A stretch of DNA of 64,000 bases from an uncultured Sutterella sp. Its GTDB lineage: Bacteria > Pseudomonadota > Gammaproteobacteria > Burkholderiales > Burkholderiaceae_F. Position numbers and translations under genes: made by a program. Below are positions 63,343-64,000 of this stretch, in pieces (the stretch's first letter is position 1; each line of letters opens with the position of its first letter). The notes below the pieces were generated by a model, which searched no databases, was not told the DNA's origin, and worked only from the letters and a program-made list of their open reading frames with translations. The stretch is taken from assembly GCA_905202595.1 (NCBI GenBank), contig CAJKSP010000001.1, forward strand, positions 1 through 64,000. Reading direction: 5' to 3'.

Positions 63343-64000
63343 TTAATCCGATAAGCCAAGTATGCCTTGCATGGCATGCCAGCTTCGAATCAGCCGATCG
63401 CGACGTAAAAGCAGCTTGTGTGAACGATAGCGAAGCACATCTTCTTCCTGCCAGCTGTTCAGCACCGTTCGCAACTTTTCAACGCTCGTGTCAACAATAC
63501 CAGCAACAACGCGCCGCGATGGTACGGTTGAAAGACGAATCCACTCCAACGATTCGTCGTAAAGCCTACTCTGAAAGAAAGGATCGCCCTGCATTTCGCA
63601 GAGCACGAAGAACACAGCTAAACGCTCTTCCAGAGAGGCCGTATGGTTGAGAAGAAGTCCATAACGGTCCGCCATTGCGCACAAGCTGGTGTAGTTCGTG
63701 ATTTCTCTCTGCCAATGAGCATTCTGATCGCAAATGCGCAAGAGCAGATCAGAATTGACCACAAGAACCTCTGCCGTCGTCATGCACCAGTGCCTACGAG
63801 GAATTCGATCGCTTAAATAGAGCGTCTCATAGCAACCGCAAAGTGAACCCGGTCCCCCTATTGATAGCAACAAAGGATCTTCATGGTGAGCATCCATCAT
63901 GGCTTTCACTATGAGGCCGCGCCGAACAAACATCAACTTAGGGAAAAAGCCCGGCGACTCGTAGAGGACTTCACCGCGCCTGAACGTAACTGCATGGCCC
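63343..64000 (-). CDS. Crp/Fnr-family transcription regulator (5' end beyond the window)
   Basis: The open frame continues to the right edge, so the N-terminus is missing; about 218 residues are visible. The first visible part VTFRRGEVLYESPGFFPKLMFVRRGLI is the cNMP-binding beta-roll of Crp/Fnr proteins. It is followed by a long dimer helix and a C-terminal HTH-like region (STVPSRRVVAGIVDTSVEKLRTVL) of low similarity to standard HTH_Crp. Whether an N-terminal Fe-S cysteine set exists, as in FNR, cannot be seen. It is therefore unknown whether it could read the TTGAC-N4-GTCAA box at 5817. Confidence 0.75.
   Translation of the reverse strand, partial: GHAVTFRRGEVLYESPGFFPKLMFVRRGLIVKAMMDAHHEDPLLLSIGGPGSLCGCYETLYLSDRIPRRHWCMTTAEVLVVNSDLLLRICDQNAHWQREITNYTSLCAMADRYGLLLNHTASLEERLAVFFVLCEMQGDPFFQSRLYDESLEWIRLSTVPSRRVVAGIVDTSVEKLRTVLNSWQEEDVLRYRSHKLLLRRDRLIRSWHAMQGILGLSD

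Noticed and set aside
1..64000. tRNA, rRNA, CRISPR array, integrase or prophage genes
   Set aside because: I looked through the intergenic stretches and the proteins and found none. The only mobile-element signal is the intron fragment at the left edge.

Overview
The window is a gene-dense, moderately GC-rich bacterial chromosome segment. Gene order points to a betaproteobacterium of the Burkholderiales. Several blocks keep the order typical of that group: (topB-like)-dprA-def-fmt-rsmB-DUF4390-ntrY-ntrX-trkA-trkH; xth-pyrE-gatB-gatA-gatC next to mreB-mreC-mreD-mrdA-rodA-rlpA; SPOR-coaX-birA; and dacA-position gene plus ybeD. A menaquinone-type prenyltransferase (menA-like), a periplasmic-type [FeFe]-hydrogenase and a regulatory rather than sugar-importing PTS suggest an anaerobic or microaerophilic, host-associated lineage such as Sutterellaceae. 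The family placement is inference; no rRNA is present to test it.

Layout. 1-51: the 5' end of a probable group II intron on the minus strand, running off the left edge beside a terminator hairpin. 131-4057: ABC-F protein Uup and a long-chain acyl-CoA ligase. 4219-11226: a HemN/HemW-like radical SAM protein, then a 625-base gap with an orphan terminator (candidate small RNA) and a perfect FNR-type palindrome, then hydA-hydB-cytochrome b and hydF-hydE. The third maturase, hydG, is not in the window. 11313-16884: prfC, uraA, tex. 17029-20966: an Aap-type polar amino-acid transporter (aapJ, aapQ, aapM) without its ATPase gene, and a DUF1857 gene. 21381-28131: paeA/ytfL, topoisomerase III, a strongly diverged dprA, def, and an alpha/beta hydrolase. 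28348-37420: fmt, rsmB, DUF4390, an NtrY-like kinase, an NtrX-like regulator lacking the AAA+ domain, trkA, trkH. 37536-40732: DUF1840, then PTS IIA(Man)-HPr-EI. 40767-44387: UPF0149, an AmpG-like permease, rsuA, xth. 44528-48560: pyrE, gatB, gatA, gatC. 48814-55236: the rod-shape and cell-wall elongation operon. 55330-57417: an M20 peptidase, a small unknown gene and a HIT protein. 57475-59859: SPOR, coaX, birA. 59998-62544: a D,D-carboxypeptidase homologue that has lost all three catalytic motifs, ybeD, menA-like. 62607-64000: a dual-BON lipoprotein and the C-terminal part of a Crp/Fnr-family regulator cut by the right edge.

How parts work together. HydA (H-cluster), HydB (Tat signal) and the membrane cytochrome b look like a periplasm-facing hydrogenase that passes electrons to the quinone pool, plausibly the menaquinone whose prenylation step is encoded at 61579-62544. 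HydE and HydF supply two of the three maturation activities. The FNR-type box about 330 bases upstream fits anaerobic control. The most unusual items are this hydrogenase locus with its odd leader and intergenic structures, the catalytically degenerate DacA homologue, the degenerate DprA, and the truncated NtrX.
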